A DNA stretch of 64,000 bases, from contig NZ_FOEH01000003.1 of the NCBI RefSeq assembly GCF_900110695.1, forward strand, positions 124,001-188,000, read 5' to 3'. A program made the position numbers and the translations under genes. The notes beneath the pieces were generated by a model. That model worked only from the letters and a program-made list of their open reading frames with translations. It had not been told where the DNA came from and ran no database searches. Source of the DNA: Virgibacillus subterraneus (GTDB taxonomy: Bacteria; Bacillota; Bacilli; Bacillales; Amphibacillaceae). Below, piece after piece: positions 26,613 to 35,656 of this stretch (positions within the stretch are counted from its first letter, which is position 1; every line of letters begins with the position of its first letter).

Positions 26613-29579
26613 TTGCAAATAAGGCATGCAGCCATTTATGGTTTTGGGAAATGGGTTGATGACACAATTGACTTTTCAACTAGGCCATTTGTATGTGTGT
26701 ATGGAGAGAATGAATCGGGAAAATCTACTTTACAGCATTATATATTATTTATGCTATTTGGATTACCTCCAAAAAAACGGGCATATTTTCAACCCAAAAC
26801 AAGCGGGAAAATGGGTGGAAGACTAACGATATTCGACACTGATTATGGTGAATTTACGATTGAACGGATTGATGGAACACAGAACGGGTCAGCTACTTGT
26901 TACACGGCAGATGGTCAATCCCATGGAGAGGATTGGCTGCAGGAACGGTTGAACGGTATGACACAAGCAACATACCAATCCATTTTTTCCTTTTCTGCTG
27001 CTGATTTAATGAATATAAGAAATATGAAGGAAGATGAACTTGGGGAAGTATTGCTTGGAGTAGGGTTGACTGGCTCTAAAAATATTTATGCAATCGAAAA
27101 GCAACTGGACAATAGAATCGGTGAACTGTTTAAACCTTTCGGAAAGAAACCTGAAATTAATCAGCAGTTGGAAACGTTGGATGACTTGTTCACCTCATTA
27201 CAAAGTTACCAAGAGACAGAATCAACTTATCGGGATAAAAAATCAAGCGTATTATCTATTACTGACGCTATCGAAAGAAATCAAGATCAACTGGAAAAGG
27301 CGAAAAAGGATCTCATTCGTACTGAAAAGAAACAGCAGGCCCTTCCAATTATTAAAGCGTACCAACGTGAGAAGGAACAACTCGCTGCTTTTCCTGCTGA
27401 TATGATATTCCCTGAAAATGGAGTTGAACGATTTAATACACTAAAGGAAAAATTACTGCCTTTAAAAAGTGAATTATCCGTACTGCAGGATAATCAGGCT
27501 AAATATACAGAAAAAAAGGATACGCTCCATTCTAGCTTGCATGATGAAGCCGTATATAAAAATGCAGAAGCAATTATCCAGCAAAAACAGCATTACTTAG
27601 AGAATAAAAGGGAACAAGACAAGCAAGATAAGTCAATAAAGAAAATAGATATACAAATTGAGACAGAATTAGACCATTTAAATATTGGGATTACACGTGA
27701 GGATTTAACTGGAATTATCCTCCCATTTCATATTGAAAAATCGTGGAATCAGCTTAAGAATGATTTGGATCAGCTAATGCTAACAGAGGAACATATACAA
27801 CAGGAGTACAGGCAATTAAAGAAAAATCGTGATTATATAATCAGCCAGCAGTCTGAGCTCACTGACTCACTTCTCCAGGAAAACTATGTTAGTAAGTTAT
27901 CGAAACGAATCAATGATTATCAACATCAGGAATATCTAAAGAAAGCTAGAGAGGAAAATATTGAACAACAAAAAAACTGGAAGAAAGTAAAGGAGAAAAA
28001 AGAACGTCACACAAAACTATGGTTGATTGGAAGTGCTGTTGCTGCATTCCTCTTAAGTATTTTTGCGTTAATTCAGGGTCAGCCAGCATTATTTGGTGCG
28101 TCAGCTTTAATTCTTGCTGGTGGGATTATACAACAGGTAGTCAGAAGGAAATCCATGCTTGATATGGAAAGTATGTTGCAGAATAAGAAAGTAATCTCCG
28201 ATCAGGTAACTGCTGAAGAAAGTTCTGAGGCAGAACAACTACTTGAAGCAAATGAACAAAAGAAAAACGAACTAGCTTCCATAAAGGATCGGTTGCGGTC
28301 AATTGATATTGAGTTGTTACAGTGGGAAGAAAAGAATAATGCCCTACAACAAAAGAAAGATCGTTTAAATAAGATGGTAATCTCTCAGCATGAGCAATAT
28401 CCGTTTCTTAAGCAAATTGAGACAATGTATTGGCCTGAGTTTTTTCATACATTGAAACAGTTAATCAACTTTGATCGTGAAAGAAATCAATTAAAAAGGC
28501 AATTTGACACACTAGAGAAAGAAATGAATGATTTTCATGAGCAGCTTACTGCGTTTTACCAGGAAAGGAATTGGGAAACGAATAACACAGTTGAAGAAAA
28601 ACTAGAAAAAATAGAGGAGCTATTGACTGAATATCAAAACGTAATTGGATTACTAGAACAATATGAAACGTGGATTACTGATAATGTCGATCAACAACGA
28701 GTGACGAAACAAAAAATGGACGTATATGAACAGGAAATAGCAGATTTAATTTCTTTTGCCAACACAGAAACAGAAGATGACTTTTTAAAACAAGCGAAAC
28801 AATTTGAACAAAAGCAGAACCATGATAGTGAACTGAAACAGCTTAAAGCACAAATTGAACGAATTCTGCAAAATAAAGAAGATTTTAAAACGTTGCTGGA
28901 ACAGGAAGGTATTCAGGAAAGTGAACTGGTAGTATACCAGGAACAAGTTACAGCGCAGATAGACAGACTCGAAAAAGAAATAGATAAGATGCGACAGGAA
29001 CGCGCAGATATAGATGCAGACCTTTCAAATATGGAGTCCTCTGAGACGCACTCAGAAGTTTTACATCGATTTAATATGGAGCAGGAGCAACTGGAAAAAT
29101 TAGCAGAAGAATGGTCTGTTTATAAAACTGCTAAAGAAATGTTAGTTGAAACAAAGCGTAATTACCGCGACAAATATATGGGGGTAGTAATTGAAAAGAC
29201 AACAGCGTATTTTAGAGCACTGACAGCAAATAAATATAAACACATCTATGCTCCAAAAACCAACACTCCATTTCAGGTAGAATCTACTGATGGAATACGC
29301 TATCAAGCTCAAGAATTATCACAGGGAACAGTTGATCAACTTTATGTTTCTTTACGATTGGGAATAAGTGAAGTTATGAGTGAAAAACATCGCTTACCAT
29401 TCATAATTGATGATGCTTTTGTCCACTTTGACTTGGAACGTACGAAACGGATAATAAAAATGCTGTCTGAATTTGCCAGGAACCAGCAAATTATTCTGTT
29501 TACATGTAAGAAAGATGTCGCGGATTTTGCAGGCTATACAAGCGTGATTAATCTGAGAAATTCTGTTAGCATAAATTAA
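26613..29579 (+). CDS. yhaN: SbcC/Rad50-like ATPase YhaN
   Basis: This 988-residue SMC-like partner of the YhaO nuclease has Walker A GENESGKST (residues 31-39) and a long central coiled coil with a pair of hydrophobic helices near 470-510 (KLWLIGSAVAAFLLSIFALI). The C-terminal ABC signature reads LSQGTVDQLYVSLRLG and Walker B LPFIIDDAFVHFD. The internal membrane-like hairpin is a known peculiarity of YhaN proteins and suggests membrane association. Start is TTG at 26613, six bases after GGAGGTG, one base past the yhaO stop. The pair is an operon behind the LexA-like box. Confidence 0.92.
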   Translation: MQIRHAAIYGFGKWVDDTIDFSTRPFVCVYGENESGKSTLQHYILFMLFGLPPKKRAYFQPKTSGKMGGRLTIFDTDYGEFTIERIDGTQNGSATCYTADGQSHGEDWLQERLNGMTQATYQSIFSFSAADLMNIRNMKEDELGEVLLGVGLTGSKNIYAIEKQLDNRIGELFKPFGKKPEINQQLETLDDLFTSLQSYQETESTYRDKKSSVLSITDAIERNQDQLEKAKKDLIRTEKKQQALPIIKAYQREKEQLAAFPADMIFPENGVERFNTLKEKLLPLKSELSVLQDNQAKYTEKKDTLHSSLHDEAVYKNAEAIIQQKQHYLENKREQDKQDKSIKKIDIQIETELDHLNIGITREDLTGIILPFHIEKSWNQLKNDLDQLMLTEEHIQQEYRQLKKNRDYIISQQSELTDSLLQENYVSKLSKRINDYQHQEYLKKAREENIEQQKNWKKVKEKKERHTKLWLIGSAVAAFLLSIFALIQGQPALFGASALILAGGIIQQVVRRKSMLDMESMLQNKKVISDQVTAEESSEAEQLLEANEQKKNELASIKDRLRSIDIELLQWEEKNNALQQKKDRLNKMVISQHEQYPFLKQIETMYWPEFFHTLKQLINFDRERNQLKRQFDTLEKEMNDFHEQLTAFYQERNWETNNTVEEKLEKIEELLTEYQNVIGLLEQYETWITDNVDQQRVTKQKMDVYEQEIADLISFANTETEDDFLKQAKQFEQKQNHDSELKQLKAQIERILQNKEDFKTLLEQEGIQESELVVYQEQVTAQIDRLEKEIDKMRQERADIDADLSNMESSETHSEVLHRFNMEQEQLEKLAEEWSVYKTAKEMLVETKRNYRDKYMGVVIEKTTAYFRALTANKYKHIYAPKTNTPFQVESTDGIRYQAQELSQGTVDQLYVSLRLGISEVMSEKHRLPFIIDDAFVHFDLERTKRIIKMLSEFARNQQIILFTCKKDVADFAGYTSVINLRNSVSIN

Positions 29580-29663
29580 TCATTAATGATAAACTGTTTT
29601 CATATAACTGAGTCGGAATTTGACATTACTTAAGGACGAATATTGCAATTGGAGGGAAATCCA

Positions 29664-30215
29664 TTGCCTAATGAGAACACCTCAAAAGACATAGAAAAAT
29701 ATGAAGAAACAATTGAAAAGTTTATTCAGGTAATAGCTAGAAACATGAATTTATATGGAATTACTTCCTCTGTAGGACGACTATATGGTGTTTTATATTT
29801 TTCAAATCAGCCAATGACATTGGATGATATGCGCGATGCATTAGAAATGAGTAAAACCAGTATGTCCACTGGAGTCCGTGCTTTATCTGATATGAAAATG
29901 GTTGAATCTACATTTAAAAAAGGAATACGAAAAGATTTATACCAATCTGAAGAAGACTGGTACAAGTCGTTTACGTCGTTATTCGGAAACCGTTGGCGTC
30001 AGCATACGGAAACAAATATTGAAGAGGCGGACGAGGCGATTGCAGAGTTAAATGAGATTTTACAAGAAACTGGTGATAACGATCTAAAGCGTAAGATTCA
30101 TCAGGATATTGACCGGCTTCGATATGCACAAAATTATTATGAGTGGTTAATGCAAGTTATTCAGTTAATCGAATCAGGAAAGATTTTTGAATATATTCCA
30201 AAAAATGATAAATGA
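29664..30215 (+). CDS. GbsR-family (MarR-like) transcriptional regulator
   Basis: This 183-residue winged-helix repressor of the GbsR group contains YGVLYFSNQPMTLDDMRDALEMSKTSMSTGVRALSDMKMVE (about residues 44-85), the DNA-binding domain. An acidic helical C-terminal half follows. GbsR proteins sense choline or control glycine-betaine uptake. A paralogue next to opuA lies at 34830-35303. Start is TTG at 29664 behind GGAGGG. It sits between yhaN and yhaM, where B. subtilis has no such gene, so it looks inserted. Its target is unknown. Confidence 0.88.
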   Translation: MPNENTSKDIEKYEETIEKFIQVIARNMNLYGITSSVGRLYGVLYFSNQPMTLDDMRDALEMSKTSMSTGVRALSDMKMVESTFKKGIRKDLYQSEEDWYKSFTSLFGNRWRQHTETNIEEADEAIAELNEILQETGDNDLKRKIHQDIDRLRYAQNYYEWLMQVIQLIESGKIFEYIPKNDK

Positions 30216-30224
30216 AGGCAGTTT

Positions 30225-30445
30225 TCTAAAAGATTGTTGCTATTAATATAAACTGCGATACAACTATGGGAATCCGATAGTTAACAATTAGTGAGGCTCT
30301 CTATCTACGCAGTTTTGGAATATACTCGCTTTCACCGCTCCGGGTACCAAGGCGACATCTGCTCAAGCTGAAGCTTTCACAGTATCTTCTTAGCCCTGGG
30401 CACACCACGAGCCTTCTTGCTCGCAAAAACATTCACGTCTTGTGA
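30225..30445. repeat. GC-rich dispersed element, copy R2
   Basis: It begins AATATAAACTGCGATAC. It holds the core GCAGTTTTGGAATATACTCGCTTTCACCGCTCCGGGTAC shared with R3 (49960-50000) and in part with R1. No reading frame is credible. It occupies most of the gap between the GbsR-like gene and yhaM. Confidence 0.72.
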
Positions 30446-30457
30446 GCAACAAATTTT

Positions 30458-30545
30458 ACCAAAAGAGCCTAAATTAAAAACACCGAAAAGAGATGGACAT
30501 AAAAGTGGCGTAACACCTGTAATGCCTTTGTCGGTCTCTTTTGGT
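30458..30545 (+). promoter_or_regulatory. Leader with two mutually exclusive hairpins before yhaM
   Basis: CTCTTTTGGT at 30536-30545 can pair with ACCAAAAGAG at 30458-30467. Alternatively TCTCTTTT at 30535-30542 can pair with AAAAGAGA at 30486-30493. Both strands of pairing lie just ahead of the yhaM ribosome site (GGGGAGG). This may be a regulatory leader or the end of a repeat; no known riboswitch is recognised. Confidence 0.4.
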
Positions 30546-30559
30546 CTACGGGGAGGATT

Positions 30560-31510
30560 ATGATGAAGAACGGAATAGGGAATTATAGTATTGGTGATGC
30601 TTTTGAAGATTTTATCTTAATAAAGGAAGCCTCTCGTGGAGTTACAAGTAACGGAAAACCGTTTCTTACTTTAATTTTACGTGATGCAACTGGTGAGATA
30701 GAAGCCAAGCTTTGGGATACCAATAAAGAAGATGAGGAAATTTTTGTACCAGAACAGATTGTGAAACTTACTGGAGAAATCAATCAGTTTCGAGGGAAAG
30801 CACAATTAAAAATTACTTCTATTCGGCCGGCGCAATCAACTGATGGTGTACAGGTATCTGACTTTGTGGCGAAGGCTCCAGTTGCAAAAGAAGTTTTAAT
30901 GGAAAAATTAACAGAAACTATTTTTGAAATGAAAAATCCATATATGCAGCGAATCGTTCGTGCTTTTATTAAAAAGTATCAGGAGGCACTCTTAACATAT
31001 CCGGCTGCAAGCAAGAATCATCATGAATATGTATCAGGCTTAGCACATCATATTGTAAGTATGCTTGCGCTGGCAAAAGAGCTGCATAAATTATACCCGG
31101 AGTTAAATAAAGACTTATTATACGCTGGCATTATATTACACGATCTTGGTAAACTTAAAGAATTATCTGGTGTTGTTACAACATCATATACAATTGAAGG
31201 AAAATTACTGGGGCATATACCAATGATGGTGGAGGAAATAGGACATATAGCTAAGGAACTGCAAATTGAAGGTGAAGAAGTCCTGATATTACAGCACCTG
31301 GTATTATCACATCACGGGAAAGCAGAGTGGGGGAGTCCTAAACCTCCATTAGTTCGGGAAGCAGAGCTATTACATCTAATCGATTTGATAGATGCAAAAA
31401 TGAATATGCTAAATCGTTCGCTGGATAAAGTTAAACCAGGGGAATTCACAGAGCGAATGTTTGCAATGGATAATAGAGCATTCTATAAACCACTTTTCGA
31501 AGAGAACTAA
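30560..31510 (+). CDS. yhaM: 3'-5' exoribonuclease YhaM
   Basis: This 316-residue nuclease has an N-terminal OB-fold (roughly residues 15-90, [19 protein letters not shown]) and a C-terminal HD domain with [11 protein letters not shown] near 154-164 and the metal-binding LHDLGK at 193-198. YhaM degrades RNA and single-stranded DNA from the 3' end. Start ATG at 30560 or 30563 follows GGGGAGG. In B. subtilis it is immediately behind yhaN. Here a regulator gene and an R2 element separate them, so it probably has its own promoter. Confidence 0.93.
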   Translation: MMKNGIGNYSIGDAFEDFILIKEASRGVTSNGKPFLTLILRDATGEIEAKLWDTNKEDEEIFVPEQIVKLTGEINQFRGKAQLKITSIRPAQSTDGVQVSDFVAKAPVAKEVLMEKLTETIFEMKNPYMQRIVRAFIKKYQEALLTYPAASKNHHEYVSGLAHHIVSMLALAKELHKLYPELNKDLLYAGIILHDLGKLKELSGVVTTSYTIEGKLLGHIPMMVEEIGHIAKELQIEGEEVLILQHLVLSHHGKAEWGSPKPPLVREAELLHLIDLIDAKMNMLNRSLDKVKPGEFTERMFAMDNRAFYKPLFEEN

Positions 31511-31580
31511 GGAGTAGGTCATTTTTTTGCTGCTTTGTTCATATACATCTGATAGATTGATGGACAAGGAGGGCTAAATC

Positions 31581-31778
31581 GTGATAGTTGGAGTACCTTG
31601 GTGGGTTTTTATGCTTATTATTTTTATTTTTCTTAGTGGTTATATGGCTTTTAGAGCAATGCGTGCTGAAAAGCAACTGGAACACCAATTTATTGAACGT
31701 GAAGGCAAAATCTATATGGATCGCTTGGAAGAGGAACGCAAACATAAACAAGATAGGGAGCAGCATGTATCCCAATAA
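31581..31778 (+). CDS. yhaL: Sporulation-associated small membrane protein YhaL
   Basis: This 65-residue protein has one N-terminal transmembrane helix (residues 6-27) and a charged helical tail (EKQLEHQFIEREGKIYMDRLEEERK). It lies between yhaM and prsA as in B. subtilis. Start is GTG at 31581 behind AAGGAGGG. A terminator follows directly. Its role in sporulation is known only from the B. subtilis gene. Confidence 0.85.
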   Translation: MIVGVPWWVFMLIIFIFLSGYMAFRAMRAEKQLEHQFIEREGKIYMDRLEEERKHKQDREQHVSQ

Positions 31779-31781
31779 AAG

Positions 31782-31819
31782 ACGGCTAGTCCATCATTGG
31801 TATGGACTAGCCGTTTTTG
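31782..31819 (+). terminator. Terminator after yhaL
   Basis: A perfect 12-bp stem (31782-31793 pairs with 31803-31814) is followed by TTTTTG. Confidence 0.93.
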
Positions 31820-31831
31820 TTTAGGAAACTT

Positions 31832-32046
31832 TAAAATTTAAGTGCAGTGGATAACTGGACTGCAGAATCAGTCGCGTCCAGCTCCGACGTACAGGACGTA
31901 CTAGCGCCTAGTGGACTTCCCTCCCCGTGTCTACGATAAGAAATAAAGGATGTTCGACTAAAACCACCACATCCTGCGGCAACGTCGACCTACCCGCAGC
32001 GCTGAGCACAGTCCATACGGCACTGAACAGGCGCTTGCGCCTTTGT
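31832..32046 (+). repeat. Left arm (A) of a long inverted repeat around prsA
   Basis: It starts AAATTTAAGTGCAGTGGATAAC and includes CCAGCTCCGACGTACAGGAC, GTGGACTTCCCTCCCCGTGT, GGATGTTCGACTAAAACCAC and CAACGTCGACCTACCCGCAG. It ends CTGAACAGGCGC. All these blocks recur in inverse order and orientation at 33325-33692. The arm is GC-rich and non-coding. Confidence 0.9.
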
Positions 32047-32047
32047 T

Positions 32048-32935
32048 TTATCCCTGAGGATTACTTGGTTGAGAATTAAGGATATCTTCTAATCCTTCTA
32101 CTTTAATATCAACTTCAGCATCCTCAATTAATTTATTAATTTTCTCTCTTGCTTTTTGTGGATCCATACGCTGGTTTAAGATACTGCGACGAATGTCCTG
32201 TTTATTATCTTCAAATGATCCGATATCTTCTTCTTTTTCACGCTTGTCCGTCACTTTAATAATATGGAAACCATGCTCTGTTTTGACTGGTTCGCTAACT
32301 TCGCCGACCTCCATATTGTAGGCGGCATCTTCAAATGCAGGTACCATTTTACCACTTGAGAAGTATCCAAGTTTTCCACCATCTTCTGCATTGGAAGTAT
32401 CTGTTGAATATTCCTTAGCCAACTTGGCAAAATCTCTTCCATTAGTTAACTTCTGTTTCACTTCATTTGCCGTTTTTTCATCTTCTACTAAAATATGCTG
32501 TGCCTGTACTTCTGTTTTCATACGTTCATATTGTTTTTTAAGATCTTCTTCTGTAATCTCGATATCTTCTGCTACAGCTGCTTCCTGTAGGAGACTAATA
32601 CGTAGCATCTTCCGGAACGCCTCTTCATCTTTGAAACCTTGTTGCTGTATTGCTTGTTGAAACTGATCACCTAATTGGTCCTTTACACTTTTTAGCTCTT
32701 TATCTACTTCTTCTTCGGACACATCATATTTATCATTTAATACTTCGACAGTTACAAGTTGCTGCAGTACACTAGCACCATTACTATCCTTTAATTCCTG
32801 ATAAAATTCTTCTTTTGTAACGTTTCCAGCATTTGTTTCTGCAACAACTTCTGAATTGCCGCTTTCATCAGAATTACATGCCGTCATGCCTAAAATAGTA
32901 GCTGAAAGTGTGACAGCGATTGCTAATTTTTTCAT
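32048..32935 (-). CDS. prsA: Foldase lipoprotein PrsA
   Basis: This membrane-anchored peptidyl-prolyl isomerase outside the cell helps secreted proteins fold (295 residues). It has a signal peptide with lipobox ILGMTAC (Cys 20), an N-terminal chaperone region, and a parvulin domain near residues 140-230 (AQHILVEDEKTA, FAKLAKEYSTDTSN, GGKLGYFSSGKMVPAFEDAA, GFHIIKV). The C-terminal helix returns to the chaperone part. It is the only large gene enclosed by the long inverted repeat A/B. A GGAGTG site precedes the ATG. Confidence 0.95.
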   Translation of the reverse strand: MKKLAIAVTLSATILGMTACNSDESGNSEVVAETNAGNVTKEEFYQELKDSNGASVLQQLVTVEVLNDKYDVSEEEVDKELKSVKDQLGDQFQQAIQQQGFKDEEAFRKMLRISLLQEAAVAEDIEITEEDLKKQYERMKTEVQAQHILVEDEKTANEVKQKLTNGRDFAKLAKEYSTDTSNAEDGGKLGYFSSGKMVPAFEDAAYNMEVGEVSEPVKTEHGFHIIKVTDKREKEEDIGSFEDNKQDIRRSILNQRMDPQKAREKINKLIEDAEVDIKVEGLEDILNSQPSNPQG

Positions 32936-33034
32936 GTGTGAACACTCCTAATCATTTTGTTTCAATAAATTTTAAAACTATTGCATTAATATAACACTTT
33001 TACTGCAAAAAAAATAGGTAGTAATTATTTATAC

Positions 33035-33220
33035 TCAGGTTATTACAGTCAACACTTTTACGTAAGAAGTTATTAGCAATATGAGAACCATGATATTAAT
33101 GACTCGGAACACTGTAGATTGCTTTTTTTCTTTCATCTCCATTTTCATGCAAAATTGATGTGTTAGAGAATTAAAAACTAATAATATAAACACTGCATAA
33201 ACAGGAAAAAGAATACTCAT
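33035..33220 (-). CDS. Small two-helix membrane protein (hypothetical)
   Basis: This 61-residue protein has hydrophobic segments at about residues 2-18 and 42-60 and a short charged, Met-rich loop (KMEMKEKK) between. The ATG at 33220 follows AAGGGGG, which supports translation. I do not recognise the family. It lies upstream of prsA on the same strand, inside the inverted repeat. Confidence 0.6.
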   Translation of the reverse strand: MSILFPVYAVFILLVFNSLTHQFCMKMEMKEKKQSTVFRVINIMVLILLITSYVKVLTVIT

Positions 33221-33324
33221 ATAAAAAACCCCCTTAAGAAGCATACAACATAATTCATACTTAACTGTATCAAAATATGAACTTGATGAACAGTATTAAA
33301 TCGTTTATTTCTAAGAACAAAAGC

Positions 33325-33692
33325 GTAAGCGCCTGTTCAGCGCTGTATGGACTGTGCTCAGCGCTGCGGGTAGGTCGACGTTGCCGCGCAAAGCGGCGGT
33401 CTTAGTCGATCTTCCTATTCCCCGAGATTAGATGAACTTGACTTATCGCCAATGATGGCGAAAGTCAAGATGAATCTTATGCTTGGAAAGCGACGCAAAC
33501 AAGATGTGGTGGTTTTAGTCGAACATCCTTTAGTTCTTATCGTAGACACGGGGAGGGAAGTCCACTAGGCACTAGGCGCTGGCCGGTGAGAACGCTACGT
33601 CCTGTGGCGTCACCGGCATTAGCACGTCCTGTACGTCGGAGCTGGACGTGGCTGATTCGGAAGTCCAGTTATCCACAGCACTTAAATTTTAT
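33325..33692 (-). repeat. Right arm (B) of the long inverted repeat around prsA
   Basis: It is the inverse copy of 31832-32046 with two extra segments. One (about 33572-33625) carries CGGTGAGAACGC..GCGTCACCG-type pairing. The other (about 33385-33510) contains a hairpin, AACTTGACTTATCGCCA against TGGCGAAAGTCAAG, that resembles the CTTGGCTTATCGCC dispersed repeat. No reading frame is credible. It fills the gap between the small membrane protein gene and the DUF3267 gene. Confidence 0.9.
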
Positions 33693-33710
33693 AGTACGCT
33701 AGATAATTAA

Positions 33711-33742
33711 AAAGGACCTGACACTTTATGTCAGATCCTCTA
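33711..33742 (-). terminator. Terminator of the DUF3267 gene
   Basis: AGGACCTGACA (33713-33723) pairs with TGTCAGATCCT (33729-33739). On the minus strand a U run follows. Confidence 0.85.
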
Positions 33743-33746
33743 CAAA

Positions 33747-34292
33747 TTAATTTTGTGTTTTCACTAAAATTGCAAATTCATCATTACTATTCTCGACATA
33801 GGATAGTTTAGGTGCTTTTGAAATATTGATTAAATATAAAAAGTCCGTAAAAGTCATTGCTATATGGATCGATGTTAATAATAGAAAGTATACATAATAA
33901 TCGACGAACATATAGGTTGCCATTCCAGCTGGTATCGTAATGAACAATGTTGGTGCAATTGCGACTAGTAAAGAAACTTTTTTAGTTAATGGTTTTTTTG
34001 TATAATAATTAATAATAGGAAAGAATAAGTTTTTTCGCTTATAGGTTAGTTTTACTCGTTTATACATCATAATTAATGGTAAGATATGCATAAACGAATG
34101 AACAGTTGGCAAAAAGAGTAATGCTATAATTAATGGAATTATCCCAAATTCGTTTAAATTTACTGCACCGTGTATAATTGAAAATGGCACATATAGAAAT
34201 ACAAATGATACCAGGCCAATCAAAAATGATAGAAGATATAACCTATTTATTCCATAGTCTTTATTAAAATTAATGGTTTTCCAACAATTCAT
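33747..34292 (-). CDS. DUF3267 family membrane protein (putative zincin)
   Basis: This 181-residue membrane protein has about four hydrophobic helices. The HSFMH (HxxxH) motif near residue 65-69, following a hydrophobic helix, is the mark of the DUF3267 family of putative membrane metalloproteases. The activity is unproved. The ATG at 34292 is preceded on the minus strand by GGAGGG. It lies within the yha cluster between prsA and yhaI. Confidence 0.72.
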   Translation of the reverse strand: MNCWKTINFNKDYGINRLYLLSFLIGLVSFVFLYVPFSIIHGAVNLNEFGIIPLIIALLFLPTVHSFMHILPLIMMYKRVKLTYKRKNLFFPIINYYTKKPLTKKVSLLVAIAPTLFITIPAGMATYMFVDYYVYFLLLTSIHIAMTFTDFLYLINISKAPKLSYVENSNDEFAILVKTQN

Positions 34293-34477
34293 TTTTGATC
34301 CCTCCAGTAAAATAACTCGCTAAAAGTATGACTAATCCTTCAAGCATAATAGTACGTTTCACCATAAAAATCAATAGTTTTTCGTAAAAAAAAATAACCT
34401 TTTTTTAAAACCCTTTTCGTGACTTCTATGCCAACGGGTGAAAGAGTTAAAATAAATCATTTGGGAGGTCATTTTTA

Positions 34478-34819
34478 TTGGAAAATATAGATCAAAATAA
34501 AACAACGGCCTTTCATCTTTGTTTATTGGCAAAAGTTATTAATATTGATCAGTTTCCTTTAATTAAGTTACTTATCGAAAAAGATATATCACAAATGGAA
34601 TTTGAAGAGCTAATGAAGCGTTTGAAAATGTTAGATAGTCAATTCGAAGAACAGAAAGAAGAAGGTTTTTTGGATTTTTCTGGTTTACTGGTTCACTTTG
34701 CTGGCATGCTTAGTGAAAAGCTGTATCCAAATGAAACTATTTATGCTTTAAAAAAAGAAGGATACTATCCTTCTTTAATGAACGAATTTATACGGGTTTT
34801 AGAAGAAAATGAAAAATAA
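34478..34819 (+). CDS. yhaI: YhaI family protein (DUF1878)
   Basis: This 113-residue helical protein has length and pattern (INIDQFPLIKLLIEKDISQMEFEELMKRL) that fit YhaI of Bacillus. The function is unknown. It starts with TTG at 34478 behind GGGAGGT. In B. subtilis hpr (scoC) follows; here the opuA cassette takes that place. Confidence 0.82.
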   Translation: MENIDQNKTTAFHLCLLAKVINIDQFPLIKLLIEKDISQMEFEELMKRLKMLDSQFEEQKEEGFLDFSGLLVHFAGMLSEKLYPNETIYALKKEGYYPSLMNEFIRVLEENEK

Positions 34820-34829
34820 AGTTTAAATA

Positions 34830-35303
34830 TTAACCTTGGCCCATGTTTTGAAATGATGATTCTACCTGTTTGTGAAAGTTTATTATCTTTAGTAGCTTTT
34901 CATATGTATCGGGTTCATGTTCCGTTTCGTGTTGCTTAAGTTTTTTAATTATCTCTTCTAGCGAATCTTTCTGATGGTTAACTGCATCGAACCATTTATT
35001 TACGTAAAAACTCATGAAATTTTTAAAAAGCTCAGTATTGGCTTCATATAAATCCTTACGTACTCCTTTCTTCCATACAAGGGTAACAAGGTTTAAATCA
35101 GACAAACTTCGGATACTAGTACTCATAGAGGTTTTACTTTTACCTAATCCGTTACTCATTTCATCTAGTGTCATTGGTTTTTCTACTAGGTACATATAAG
35201 CAAATAGTCTTGATTCCAATGGAGTTAAACCAAACATTTCGATTGTTTTGGCGAATTCTATTAATATTTTATTTGTTAAGTTTTCTGTCGATGGTTCAAA
35301 CAT
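34830..35303 (-). CDS. GbsR-like regulator next to opuA
   Basis: This 157-residue winged-helix MarR-like protein contains LFAYMYLVEKPMTLDEMSNGLGKSKTSMSTSIRSLSDL (about residues 35-72) plus KKGVRKDLYEA. It closely resembles the regulator at 29664 and the GbsR/OpcR group that represses glycine-betaine genes. The ATG at 35303 follows AAGGAGG. It is divergent from opuAA, with a large dyad (35338-35367) between them, so it very probably controls the opuA operon in response to osmolyte status. Confidence 0.88.
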   Translation of the reverse strand: MFEPSTENLTNKILIEFAKTIEMFGLTPLESRLFAYMYLVEKPMTLDEMSNGLGKSKTSMSTSIRSLSDLNLVTLVWKKGVRKDLYEANTELFKNFMSFYVNKWFDAVNHQKDSLEEIIKKLKQHETEHEPDTYEKLLKIINFHKQVESSFQNMGQG

Positions 35304-35337
35304 AAAATCCTCCTTGCACACTGCTACATAAAGATTA

Positions 35338-35367
35338 CACTAAAGTTAATTTTATTTAAAATTAGTG
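35338..35367. promoter_or_regulatory. Dyad, candidate operator of the GbsR-like regulator
   Basis: A 30-bp imperfect palindrome with arms CACTAA..TTAGTG and an inner AATTTT/AAAATT lies 35 bp upstream of the regulator start, in the divergent gap with opuAA. The rest of the 353-bp gap is AT-rich, probably a long opuA leader, without other recognised signals. Confidence 0.55.
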
Positions 35368-35656
35368 ATAGGACAGTAAATAGGAGGAAATGGGAGAAAT
35401 ATTAAGAATGAGCACGCAAAACTTTATACAGAATAAACTGTACGAAAAATATATACAAAATTAATGGTACTTAATGTTTGAAATATAGCTGTAATATATA
35501 TATAGTATTACAAGTGAGTGATGCTGTTCGGATCTAATTATTTTAGAAATCAGTTTCATAAAATACATGTGTGTAGAGAAACTAAGAAAAAAGTAGTAAT
35601 ACAAATTTCCTGGTTGATAACGGGAAGGTATCATTTGAAAGAGAGAGGTGAATGTT

